Source: JAPULR01 sp965238215 (lineage in GTDB: Bacteria > Chloroflexota > Dehalococcoidia > Lucifugimonadales > GCA-2712585). From it: a stretch of 64,000 nt of DNA. The stretch lies in the NCBI GenBank assembly GCA_965238215.1, contig OZ250180.1:1674001-1738000 (forward strand), in the 5' to 3' direction. Numbering within the stretch: the stretch's first letter is position 1; each line of letters begins with the position of its first letter. Below the pieces are notes generated by a model. That model did not search any database. It had not been told where the DNA came from and was given only the letters and a program-made list of their open reading frames with translations. Made by a program: the position numbers and the translations under genes. Of the stretch, positions 15,967-24,292 are shown piece after piece.

Positions 15967-17126
15967 TGTATCAGTCTCCTTTGCTCTGGGTGGCGCTCCG
16001 CTGGTTCAGTGCCAGTTCGTTTCGCTTTTGGCAACAGGTGGTTGAGGCCCCATTTGGGTGGAAACCAGTAAGACATCGGCTTTTCCGATGGCCGGTAGAT
16101 CTGCTTGATGCGAAAGCGATTGTTGATTCCCTTAATGCTTGGATGTTTCACCCTTGCGTACTTAGACACTTCGCAGAATAGGTTTTGGCAATCGATCAAC
16201 TGTAGAGGTCTTCCCCACAAGGAACGGAACTCTAATCCTAATCGTTGAAACTCGTATTCTTGACGCTCCGTTACATAGCGGATGATATCGGCCTCGGTAA
16301 AGTCGCCCAGGCGACTAAAGCATTTGCGTATGCCGTCCAGGGCACCAGGGCCGGGCATCACGAACTCCATTTCTGAGAAGTTGCAAATCTCGCTGTAGTT
16401 AACATCAGTTATAAGCTGGTATGCCAAAAAGTTCCCAATCATAGGGTAAGACCGCAGCAACTCGAAGGCTTGCCTCATCGATGCCGCCTCTGCCATTCGG
16501 TTCGGCACCTCATCATCCATCATTCGCTGTAGTAGAAGCAGGTGGTTACGATGTTTAACGCGGTGGCTAAACATGCGACTGCCGGAGGGCATAATATAGG
16601 CTGCGGAATAGATGCGAGTCTTGGATGCGAGCGCCTCAGTCAGTACTTGGTCATAGCGTCCAAACGTGTAGTCTTCGTACACGATATTTCCTAGGTGCGA
16701 CTCCAACAGCTCCCACGTCTCGACCTTATTGAAAAGCTTGAACAAAATGGTGCGAAAAAAGACTTCCGGCACCGATGACTCACCCTTGTATATGATATTT
16801 TGGATGAGGTATTGGCTAACGCGATCCGAGGCCCGGTAGACGTTGGTGAACCTATACTGAGCGATTATTGGATCCTCAGTCCAAGGGAACTTGGTCCCTT
16901 GAAGCTTGCGGAAGAAGATATTTTGGCGCTCTGCCGCGAAATGCCAGAACGTGTCATAGACCACCGTAGGGAGAGCAGGGAACAGACTTCTTAGCCTGGA
17001 GGAGGTCTTTGGGCGATTGGGTAGATGTGAGAACGCGACCTTTTCTGTATCCTTCAGATGCATAGCGACCATCTTATCTGATTTTACTAAACCTACAAAG
17101 GGGGCTACGACGTGTCTTGCGCCCAA
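15963..17126 (-). CDS. HMUDK_hel-type protein (DNA-base hypermodification family)
   Basis: 387 residues. The central ~300 residues match what I remember of the helical family linked to 5-hydroxymethyluracil DNA kinases and glutamyl/putrescinyl-thymine pyrophosphorylases (often annotated nucleotide kinase domain-containing protein): FWHFAAERQNIFFRKLQG, WTEDPIIAQYRFTNVYRASD, RVSQYLIQNIIYKG, SAAYIMPSG, GNFLAYQLITDVNYS, and LQLIDCQNLFCEVSKYAR. The fold is thought to be DNA-glycosylase-like. I see no P-loop, so it is not itself a classical kinase. A role in making or sensing modified thymine/uracil in DNA is inferred. It is the first gene of a minus-strand pair with the broken dCTP-deaminase-like gene. 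The true start may lie downstream of 17126. Confidence 0.7.
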   Translation of the reverse strand: MGARHVVAPFVGLVKSDKMVAMHLKDTEKVAFSHLPNRPKTSSRLRSLFPALPTVVYDTFWHFAAERQNIFFRKLQGTKFPWTEDPIIAQYRFTNVYRASDRVSQYLIQNIIYKGESSVPEVFFRTILFKLFNKVETWELLESHLGNIVYEDYTFGRYDQVLTEALASKTRIYSAAYIMPSGSRMFSHRVKHRNHLLLLQRMMDDEVPNRMAEAASMRQAFELLRSYPMIGNFLAYQLITDVNYSEICNFSEMEFVMPGPGALDGIRKCFSRLGDFTEADIIRYVTERQEYEFQRLGLEFRSLWGRPLQLIDCQNLFCEVSKYARVKHPSIKGINNRFRIKQIYRPSEKPMSYWFPPKWGLNHLLPKAKRTGTEPAERHPEQRRLIQ

Positions 17127-17244
17127 GCTACTATGAGGCCATTGCTCCCCAAGGCCGTCAGCACCTTGTCATGTACCTGAAGTGAAAATGGGACACCGTG
17201 GGATAGTGGCGACAACGATTCTCACTTACGTTGCCTCAAGGAGA

Positions 17245-17295
17245 ATTTAGCTGAAGGCAAGCGATAGCCTCAAGCAAATGTCGCGGGAATCAAGT
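17245..17295 (-). repeat. Imperfect inverted repeat B, right copy
   Basis: Reverse-complement partner of 13930-13977 (shared blocks ATTTAGCT, CGATAGCCTC, ATCAAGT). Confidence 0.6.
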
Positions 17296-17302
17296 CGTTC
17301 AT

Positions 17303-17355
17303 GCCGGTTGGACAATAGCAACGAAAAGTTGAGGTTCTCGTGGGTAGTAGAATTG
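17303..17355 (+). repeat. 53-bp direct repeat A, right copy
   Basis: Direct copy of 13871-13923. Together the order is A, B, cargo, inverted B, A. Confidence 0.75.
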
Positions 17356-17483
17356 TATTGAACCGGCCAACCGTCCGGTCGCCGTCGGCATCAAACCTTT
17401 GTTGACGTGCTCACACACAACAAGCGGGCTTGATGAATCAGGCAAGGTAGGGTTAGCGGCTTTTTTGAACGTAGGACTAGCGG

Positions 17484-17858
17484 ATGTCTGAAAACACGGC
17501 GCCTGAGCCAGCGAACAGGTCTCTAAGAAGAGGAATCCTCTTGGGCCTGGCTTCGGGTCTGGTCGCCATCACTTGCTGCGTGTCGCCGGTGGTTCTGGCA
17601 TTGCTGGGCGTGGCGACCGCTGCCGAAGCGGTGACGCTTGGGGACACACTCTACTACACGTACGGTTGGTACTTCCGAGTAGCCGGACTCGGCATAGCGG
17701 TGTTGGCTGTCATCCTGTTTCTGCGCGGCCGCGGTGTCTGCAACGTACGCGGCGCATATCAATACCGCCGCATGCTGATAGTCCTGGCGGCGTCGGGCGC
17801 TGTCACGTACGCCGGCCTGTTCTGGTTCACTAAGTACCTCGGCATCTGGTTCGCCTGA
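17484..17858 (+). CDS. MerT-like small membrane protein
   Basis: 124 residues with three or four hydrophobic segments. The first carries paired cysteines (LVAITCCVSPVVLALLGV), the arrangement used by MerT-type mercuric transporters to accept metal; a further Cys is at VCNVRG. Last segments: VAGLGIAVLAVILFLRG and MLIVLAASGAVTYAGLFWF. No merP, merA or merR is adjacent, so a mercury role is only suggested. It could be another thiol-metal transporter or an uncharacterised homologue. It lies between repeat A (right) and comM copy 4. Confidence 0.6.
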   Translation: MSENTAPEPANRSLRRGILLGLASGLVAITCCVSPVVLALLGVATAAEAVTLGDTLYYTYGWYFRVAGLGIAVLAVILFLRGRGVCNVRGAYQYRRMLIVLAASGAVTYAGLFWFTKYLGIWFA

Positions 17859-17933
17859 AGGGCGGACGCCCTCCAGGGCGGCGTCATCACCGGCAAGCGG
17901 AGAATGATCTAGTCAGAACGCGCCCGATGGCAT

Positions 17934-18067
17934 CTGCCGCACCCGTTGCAGTACCGCCCCCGCTGGGCTGTGTAGATGCTGGTGACCTGCAGCCGCGCCC
18001 CCCCACGCCTTGTCACCCTCACGCCTTTTAAGGAGGGTAAAGCCTATGAGGGCGCATCTGCATTGGT
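17934..18067 (+). repeat. comM 3' end plus tail, copy 4 (only the last codons)
   Basis: The final stretch reads LQYRPRWAV and TAG in the comM frame (17946-17975), then the full tail with GGAGGGTAAAGCCT. All upstream comM sequence is lost, making this the most eroded copy with coding content. Confidence 0.75.
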
Positions 18068-18135
18068 CGCCCATGGCGCAAGAAAAGAACGAATGGGGAT
18101 CTATCCCATCGACGATCTCCGGCTGGTTTACGCCG

Positions 18136-18321
18136 CTACCAGAACCGCCACCAGGGCCGTCGCTTCTTTGCTTTTGAGGTTTGTCCCTCTTCCTCTTCGT
18201 CGTTTGGCAATTGGGCGTTCCGTTCAATCTCTGACTGGCGCTGGTATTCATGCTGCGCCCTCTCCGCTTCACGTTGCCTCTGTTCCGCCATCATTCGCGC
18301 ACGCTGGTCATCGAACATCAT
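18136..18321 (-). CDS. Small charged hypothetical protein
   Basis: 61 residues from the ATG at 18321, preceded by a perfect AAGGAGG eight bases upstream. The sequence is charged and probably one long helix (RMMAEQRQREAERAQHEYQR), then an acidic run and a basic, tryptophan-rich end (KAKKRRPWWRFW) that could touch a membrane or nucleic acid. I do not recognise a family. The strong ribosome-binding site is the main support for expression. Confidence 0.5.
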   Translation of the reverse strand: MMFDDQRARMMAEQRQREAERAQHEYQRQSEIERNAQLPNDEEEEGQTSKAKKRRPWWRFW

Positions 18322-18653
18322 GGATTTCACCTCCTTGCGATCCGCAGTCTTTATGGGACTAATTCATACTGAAAGCACTAACACGCCGCTTTTAGATTAG
18401 CGAACATTCAGCAGGTTGGTTTGCTCGTAGCCTGATGATATCCCCTACGCTCCATAGCATCAAGGCGGAGGGATGTGAGTATTGAAAGAATCGGCGCCGC
18501 ACCTGTGATGAACGGAAAGCGGAATGTGAGGAATATCGGAGAACTAGGACGGATTGAGGCTATCCGCATTCTAATCCCTAAGTAGCCCGCGAGGTTTGCC
18601 CGCCCTCGGAAACTCTTTGAAATAGTCTTCAGAGCATTTCCAATTCTATGACA
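18322..18653. other. Gene-free stretch
   Basis: No supported gene, repeat or regulatory element apart from the AAGGAGG of the small gene at the left edge. Confidence 0.4.
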
Positions 18654-19229
18654 TCATCGGATAATCGGAAATCTAACACCACCAGCACCACCAGCACCGG
18701 AAAAGTCAATACCACCGGTCAGCCCCAGAACAATGAAATTCAATATAGCCACAGGTATGAAAGCAATCAGGATAACGACGAATGCCCGTTGGGTCGATGT
18801 GTAATCCAAGCTCTGGCGTATGGCAACCACCATGCAGGCAAAGGTCCATGCATACGCAGCGAGATAGATAACTCCACCGATTGTGGATATGAAGAGGAGC
18901 ACGTTCAGGATGCCAGGGGTCTGCGCGAACCCAGTGGCCCGTGCCAACTGACCTCAATCTGCGTCCGTTTCCACGACATCGAAAGCAATTTCACCCAAGA
19001 GCCAAGTGCAGAATGCCCACGCGGCCCAGCTCGCCACTCCTCGAATTACGCCTCGAACTAACGCTCACCACAATACTGTATCTTGCCCCGCTAGCAGTTC
19101 ACCTGCAACGGTGGCGGCGGACACTATGACCACGAAGAACAAGGCCTGGTAGATTGCGCCTTTGTCATGCTCGACGTCCTCGTACGTTGCGGCGTTCAAG
19201 CGGAGGGCTCCAAACATTCTTCCTAACAT
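18654..19229 (-). pseudogene. Yip1-family membrane protein interrupted by two in-frame UGA codons
   Basis: Reading one frame from ATG 19229 gives 191 residues of a Yip1-like integral membrane protein: an N-terminal MFGALRLNAATYEDVEHDKG, then four or five membrane segments (YQALFFVVIVSAATVAGELL, FISTIGGVIYLAAYAW, AFVVILIAFIPVAILNFIVL). UGA codons interrupt at 19065-19067 and 18954-18956, with no frameshift between. The second falls at DAD*GQLARATGFAQ, where I would expect an aromatic residue, often Trp; TGG to TGA is a single transition. Other genes here use UGA as stop, so this is a pseudogene rather than recoding. GGAAGGAGG lies before the start. Confidence 0.75.
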
Positions 19230-19390
19230 CTGATAGGTCGACCTCCTTCCGTTTGAGGGGCAGATGCGCGAGGGTGGGCAGTGCGCCTCCTCTCCTATCG
19301 GCTCATGGGAGCACCAAAAAAAATTGACGAATGCATTGTAAGACGGCAATACGTCCGGTGTTAGGAAGTTTGAGGTCCGTCCCACCCTCC

Positions 19391-19459
19391 GCTCCCTACG
19401 CCTTGTCACCCTTCGGCCTTTCAAGTAGGGTAAAGCCTACGTGGGGGTGTCTGCATTGG
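19391..19459 (+). repeat. comM downstream tail, copy 5
   Basis: Tail only: ACGCCTTGTCACCC, TTTCAAGTAGGGTAAAGCCT and CTGCATTGG closely match copy 4. The stem-loop GTAGG-GTAAAG-CCTAC is intact. Confidence 0.7.
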
Positions 19460-19541
19460 CCGCTAATCCGTCCCTTCGCAGCCATCCCGGCAAATGCCCT
19501 CCAACTGCGGGGCGGTTATCTTGGATGAGGGGGAAAGAAAA

Positions 19542-20540
19542 ATGGCGTCATTGGGTGTTCGGCTCGATCCCATCCCGCAAATAGGCATAGAAGATTCCAT
19601 TGGGCTTGCCCAGTTGGCGGAGTCCCTGGGCTATGACATGGTCTGGGTGCCCGAAGGCGGAGGAGCCGACTCCATCACACGGCTGGCGGCCTTCGCCGGG
19701 GCCACCAGCACCGTGCGGCTGGGCACCGGCATTCTACCCGCCTTCTCCCGTACCCCGGCGTTGACGGCCATGACTGCCCTGGGCATGCACATCGTCTCCG
19801 GCAGCCGGTTCACCCTCGGTTTGGGCGTGGGACATCGAGGCTCCGCCGAAGGCGTCCACGGCATCCCCTTCCGACGGCCCATGACCCGCATTCGGGAGAC
19901 TGTAGAGGTTGTGCGGCAGCTCCTAAAGGGAGAGCGGGTGTCTTACCAGGGAAGGGTGTTCAACGTTAAGGACGGCAGCCTGGGGTTCGGCGGCGAGTTC
20001 AACGTGCCGATCTACATCGCCGCCCTGGGGCCGCAGATGCTGGAGCTGGCCGGAGAGTTGGCCGATGGTGTGCTGCTGAATTGGGCCGCGCCTGCCTATC
20101 TGGAGCGGGCCATGGAGCATCTGAACATAGGCGCAGCGCGGGCCGGTCGGGACCTGGAGGAGATTAAAGTGGCCTGCTACATTCGGGTGGCGGTGACGCC
20201 CGACAGGAATATGGTGCGCACTCCCTTGAAGCAGCAGATTCTGCGGTATTGCAGCATGGATTACTACAGGAATTTCTTCGCCAAAACGGGGTTTCAGGAA
20301 GAGGCGGAGGCCATCGGTCGTTACCTGTCGGAAGGCAACCGGGCAGCCGCGGCGAGGTCCGTCACGGACAGGATGCAGCGAACGTTGGCGGTCTTCGGCG
20401 GCGGCGACTACTGCCGGCAGGAAATCCAGCGTCGGCGGGACCTGGGCGTACAGATGCCAGTAATCGCGCCCTTCACCGCCGGTGGCGCACTGAACTCCTA
20501 CCGCGCCACCATAGAAGCCCTCGCCCCGAGAGATGCGTAA
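19542..20540 (+). CDS. LLM-class (F420-dependent type) oxidoreductase
   Basis: 332 residues from ATG 19542, preceded by GAGGGGGA. Luciferase-like TIM-barrel flavoprotein of the F420-dependent group (N5,N10-methylene-H4MPT reductase relatives): IGLAQLAESLGYDMVWVPEG at the start, RLGTGILPAFSRTPALTAMT, SRFTLGLGVGHRG, and a C-terminal VAVFGGGDYCRQ-type barrel end. The substrate cannot be read from sequence; such proteins are numerous in Chloroflexota and Actinobacteria. An upstream in-frame start at 19494 is possible but has a poorer ribosome-binding site. It lies between tail copies 5 and 6. Confidence 0.9.
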   Translation: MASLGVRLDPIPQIGIEDSIGLAQLAESLGYDMVWVPEGGGADSITRLAAFAGATSTVRLGTGILPAFSRTPALTAMTALGMHIVSGSRFTLGLGVGHRGSAEGVHGIPFRRPMTRIRETVEVVRQLLKGERVSYQGRVFNVKDGSLGFGGEFNVPIYIAALGPQMLELAGELADGVLLNWAAPAYLERAMEHLNIGAARAGRDLEEIKVACYIRVAVTPDRNMVRTPLKQQILRYCSMDYYRNFFAKTGFQEEAEAIGRYLSEGNRAAAARSVTDRMQRTLAVFGGGDYCRQEIQRRRDLGVQMPVIAPFTAGGALNSYRATIEALAPRDA

Positions 20541-20559
20541 GCGTACGATTCTGCTATCC

Positions 20560-23481
20560 TCAGCAACTCCCTGGCGCTGTCTTCTTTCCCCCGTGAACGC
20601 TCGGCTCGGAGCACCACTTGAGCCTGAGCAGTTCGAGGGGCTCCACTATGCTCTCTGGCAGACCTAGCATCTCTATCAGAACGCGATAATCCAGTTCCTT
20701 GCGCGTGTTGTCGTGATAAGCCTCGTTCGCCGGCAGGAACTGAAGCTTCCGCATATCCTCAAATATCTCTTCAGCCTTGTCGAGTTGCGCCTGCGTTAGC
20801 TTGGTCACGTCCAACGTCGGCATAGACCGGATGGCAGTGATTGGCATCCTACCCCGTCCCACTTGCTGGCGGCTGGAATGCCACCAGTAGCACAGCAGCC
20901 CCAGCGTTGTATTCCCCCACAACGTATATGCGACTTCGTGCGCACGTTCCTCAAACTTCACGTTGGGCCAGGCCGTGCCTCCGATAGTCTGCATCTCAGT
21001 AAACGCCACCGCAAGCGGCTGTGAGTTGAATCGAAAGTCCCGATTGTGGTGCGCGTGGCTCCGGGTGTCCCATATCTCAGCAGCGCGTGTCCCTCTATCT
21101 GACTTGACCCGCCCCTCGCTGTCCGGGCCAACGACCATCCGCTTCTCAAGCTGCGCGTCATGGTTCCACAGCATTGGATACGTAGGAGCAGCGGATGGTG
21201 GCTTGATGCGATTGAAGGCTGCCTGGTTGCCGTTGCCGACGATGTTCATGTCATAGATCCCGATCTGGCCAGTCAGATTGATAGTCGCAATCGGGACGTG
21301 CGAAGCGTCGTGCCTCTGCATCTGTGGAAGCCAGATTGTTCCATTGACCAAATGGTGGGCTGTCTGTACCAGGGAGAAGTCGGCTGTGCCCACGGTTGAC
21401 CAAGACGAGTTCATGCTTAGGGGTGCATCCATCATTTCGCCAAGGCGCTCATCTCCGATAAACAATGGGATCCCACCGAAGGGACCATCCTCCAGACTTC
21501 TGACAGTTGAGTCGTCGGCTGCCTTCCTTATCGCACGGGCTATCTCATTCGCCTCCATTTCGCTGTGGGGGCGGCGTTTCAGAGAAACAAACAGGCCACG
21601 ACCGCTGGGTGCGCCAGGTGTATTGCGGCATACTATAAGAGTCTCCGCAATACCGGTGTCTGCAGAAAACGATTGATCGAACTGTCGAGCCGCCGCTATA
21701 GTCAGAATTGTCACGTCGCTATAGTTACGAGTAATCAGTTGGCGCACCTTCTGCCAACTCGTACCCTGCAATGCGGTCATAGGCAATACCAGTGCAATGT
21801 TTCCTGTCTTCCTGACCATGTTATTGGCGAGGGCTACGAACCACGAGGCAATGCCCGCGTATCCATGTGCACAGGTTCCATTCCCATAGTTCTTGGCAAG
21901 AGCGGACATCTTTGCCTGCGTCTCTCTGTCAGTACTAAGTCCGTGAAAATGTTTGGAGTGATATGATTCATCCTTGTTTCCGTCCCAATCGGAGTCCGGT
22001 TTGGTAAACGGCGGATTCATGATGACGAGATCTTGGCTTAACGGCGGCATAACCACATCGACGTCGGAACGTACCTCACCCGTACCGGTGACTGCGGTGG
22101 CCGTGTGTAGCGGGATAAGCGGTCTGACTGTTCCTGTGCCGCCAAGTAGGTCGAGGGAGCCGATTGACACTCCGCCATGCTCGGCCTTTCCATAATTCAT
22201 GACGATAGTGCGCGACCCTTCATAGCTCTGCCTCGGATGTGACGACGAGAGCATGGACGCAGTCAGATGCACCGACGAGGGCAGTACGTCACACGCCGTC
22301 AGCGCGTTCTCCATCATGTGGGAGTGCAAACCCTCCGGCTCTCCTCCAGCAAGCCAGTGGAGTTGATTCAACCGACGATAAGCCGCATGGATCAGCGTGC
22401 CTGTCCCGCAGGCGTAGTCTGCGATGCGGAAGTCTTTGACCCGCTCCACGTCACCCCAGTTCCCATCGTCGGGAATCGCGAGATTTGCCAGCAGCGCGGC
22501 GGACTCCGGCCTGGTGTAGAACGTGGCCAGGAACTTGCGGTCCGCTATCAGCCTCTGGAACACCGTTCCCGAAAGATCGTGCGACTGAGAAACGCCCAGG
22601 GCGATTAACCTATCCGCCGTGCGCCTCATCACTCTCAGTGCGTTCACCGCCATACCCGGCGGGTTTATGGATTGGAGTAGATCGCTGGCTATGCTGAATA
22701 TAGACCAATAGTTGACGTTAAGTATCTTCCGCCATTCCTCCAGCACATTGCCTTGCGTCAATTCGCCATCGGTCGCAATCTGGTCCAGGTTCTTCACACC
22801 GTGTTGACCGGCCAGGTTTTGGTGAAACATCAGCGCGTTAATCATGATCGTGGCGGCCATTCGCAGCGTCTGGTCGCTAGGCGCCTGCTTCAGGTGCTCG
22901 GTTATCGCCGCCTCTGTGTCGCCGCTGAGGTCTGACGCTTGTCGAAGAATAGCCGCTGCATCTTGTACCCCCTCCTCTAGAATGGCAACCGCCCTCTGCA
23001 CCGCATCCTCCGGTACGGCCGCGTACTCGGCGAACGCCGCCAGATCCCGGATGTTGCCACTAATGAATCCCGCCTTTGGAAACCGAGTGAAGTTGACCCC
23101 ACCCTGCCCGGTCAAAAGCGCGTACTCAAGCGTGATTCCCTGCCTCAGCATTTCGTCCACTTCGTCCAATCCAGCGCGTTGATTAAGCTCAGAGGGAGAC
23201 CTGAGCGCAACCGCCGCATTGATCCGACCTGATGCTTGGACGACACCTGCGTCGAGCGATTCTCCCAACCGCTCCCGTGCCTCCTTCTCCACGGTATTGG
23301 CGGGCAGGTACTCGTTCTCAATCACCACCGGCTGTGCGCCCTGCTGCACAATAAGAATATCCGGCTGCCTCTGATTTCCTTGGAACGCACCCTTGTTTTC
23401 GCCACTGACAGTCCAGCGAGGAGCCATGCGTCCCAGCAGCGTGGCAATGCGCCCGTTGAGTTGGTTTTCTATGATAGGCAT
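20560..23481 (-). CDS. Large N6-adenine-type DNA methyltransferase, possible Type IIG/IIL enzyme
   Basis: 973 residues from ATG 23481 (GAGG eight bases upstream, TAATACT a little before). The N-terminal ~75 residues resemble a PD-(D/E)xK nuclease core (QPDILIV with D41, then VVIENEY with E55-N-E57), but the catalytic lysine is replaced by Glu. A helical segment follows, then FLATFYTRPESAALL, SAM motif I DYACGTGTLI (355-364) and catalytic NPPF (489-492). The C-terminal ~300 residues are probably the target-recognition domain. Nuclease-helical-MTase-TRD order and length fit single-chain Type IIG/IIL systems, but the site looks inactive, so a solitary methyltransferase is also possible. Confidence 0.8.
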   Translation of the reverse strand: MPIIENQLNGRIATLLGRMAPRWTVSGENKGAFQGNQRQPDILIVQQGAQPVVIENEYLPANTVEKEARERLGESLDAGVVQASGRINAAVALRSPSELNQRAGLDEVDEMLRQGITLEYALLTGQGGVNFTRFPKAGFISGNIRDLAAFAEYAAVPEDAVQRAVAILEEGVQDAAAILRQASDLSGDTEAAITEHLKQAPSDQTLRMAATIMINALMFHQNLAGQHGVKNLDQIATDGELTQGNVLEEWRKILNVNYWSIFSIASDLLQSINPPGMAVNALRVMRRTADRLIALGVSQSHDLSGTVFQRLIADRKFLATFYTRPESAALLANLAIPDDGNWGDVERVKDFRIADYACGTGTLIHAAYRRLNQLHWLAGGEPEGLHSHMMENALTACDVLPSSVHLTASMLSSSHPRQSYEGSRTIVMNYGKAEHGGVSIGSLDLLGGTGTVRPLIPLHTATAVTGTGEVRSDVDVVMPPLSQDLVIMNPPFTKPDSDWDGNKDESYHSKHFHGLSTDRETQAKMSALAKNYGNGTCAHGYAGIASWFVALANNMVRKTGNIALVLPMTALQGTSWQKVRQLITRNYSDVTILTIAAARQFDQSFSADTGIAETLIVCRNTPGAPSGRGLFVSLKRRPHSEMEANEIARAIRKAADDSTVRSLEDGPFGGIPLFIGDERLGEMMDAPLSMNSSWSTVGTADFSLVQTAHHLVNGTIWLPQMQRHDASHVPIATINLTGQIGIYDMNIVGNGNQAAFNRIKPPSAAPTYPMLWNHDAQLEKRMVVGPDSEGRVKSDRGTRAAEIWDTRSHAHHNRDFRFNSQPLAVAFTEMQTIGGTAWPNVKFEERAHEVAYTLWGNTTLGLLCYWWHSSRQQVGRGRMPITAIRSMPTLDVTKLTQAQLDKAEEIFEDMRKLQFLPANEAYHDNTRKELDYRVLIEMLGLPESIVEPLELLRLKWCSEPSVHGGKKTAPGSC

Positions 23482-23646
23482 GGCTCTAGCCTCTACGATT
23501 AGAGTATTACAATCGCGGACATTTGTATCACTGTAGACGTAGGTCTGACAAGTGCGCGGACGGGATTGACGGCAGGGATAACCGTATGGTCGCGGCATAT
23601 CTTACCCAAGGAAGCCTCCCTTGTCTTTACACTTGCACGGGGGAAT

Positions 23647-23710
23647 CGCCCCGCCTTGCCACCACTCCGGCTTTGAAGTAGGGTAAATCCTGCGGGAGCG
23701 TCGGCCTTGG
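23647..23710 (+). repeat. comM downstream tail, copy 6
   Basis: Most diverged tail: CGCCTTGCCACC, then GAAGTAGGGTAAATCCTGCG. It marks the right limit of the accessory region, just before the first core gene. Confidence 0.55.
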
Positions 23711-23789
23711 ATGCCGCTTGCCGATGCAGTTAAAATGGATGTGATGGACGGAGAAGTGAACGGTTTCATCAACGAATGCGAGGGACATT

Positions 23790-24227
23790 GTGGACTGTAG
23801 TAACATAGGCCCCGAGGGCGGGGGAATGAGCGGCGGCTGGGGAGCGCAGCCCTCGAACGAGAACGAGGGAGAGGGGCGCTGGGTGCTGCTTCAGCCCTTC
23901 AACGGTCCCTGGTCGGACGATGATCGGAACGCCAACTTCAAGGAGCAGGTGGCCATCTACAGCAAGGCGGACCCGATGACCACCCTGGACCGGATGAGCC
24001 GGAGTCAGGGCATACCTGTTGGCGCCCTTGCTCGCTACGTGCTGGCGAAATGGGCCGCCTCGGGGAGCGATGGTCTGCTGGAGATTGGGCCCATGGTAGT
24101 GCGGCAGATGCAGCAGGTGGTGGACAGGGAGGAGTCCGAGGGCACTCCGGAGGCGCAGTTGGCGGCCTACCAGTCGCTCCGACAGATAATTTCGTGGCTC
24201 GCCGTCCCATTGGAGAAACCTGAATAG
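23790..24227 (+). CDS. DUF6027-family protein
   Basis: 145 residues from a GTG with GAGGG five bases upstream; the ATG at 23826 behind GGGCGGGGGA is an equally good start. The core (FNGPWSDDDRNANFKEQVA, DPMTTLDRMSRSQGIPVGAL, ARYVLAKWAASGSDGLLEIG, VVRQMQQVVDREES) matches my memory of DUF6027, a small helical family with an HTH-like appearance and unknown role. The N-terminal ~35 residues are Gly/Asn-rich and disordered. mutM follows 65 bases later. Confidence 0.65.
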   Translation: MDCSNIGPEGGGMSGGWGAQPSNENEGEGRWVLLQPFNGPWSDDDRNANFKEQVAIYSKADPMTTLDRMSRSQGIPVGALARYVLAKWAASGSDGLLEIGPMVVRQMQQVVDREESEGTPEAQLAAYQSLRQIISWLAVPLEKPE

Positions 24228-24292
24228 GCTTCGAGGGTGGCTCCCGGGAAATTTCCGCCTAGAGTAAGCGGCTTTAAGGAAGTGGAGTTGTC

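Larger units (their letters stand above)
17127..17483. other. Repeat-rich gene-free stretch
   Basis: Holds an insertion-sequence-end-like motif (17177-17196, CTGAAGTGAAAATGGGACAC), inverted repeat B, direct repeat A, and then about 120 bases with no recognised feature before the MerT-like gene. Confidence 0.5.

Noticed and set aside
18654..19229. UGA read as tryptophan (alternative code)
   Set aside because: UGA ends several clear genes here (for example nuoA and nuoJ), so recoding is not credible; nonsense mutation is simpler.
7557..23720. Integrase or recombinase gene within the comM-linked region
   Set aside because: I looked for tyrosine and serine recombinases in both strands' frames and saw none; only the IS1380 fragment is a recombination gene.
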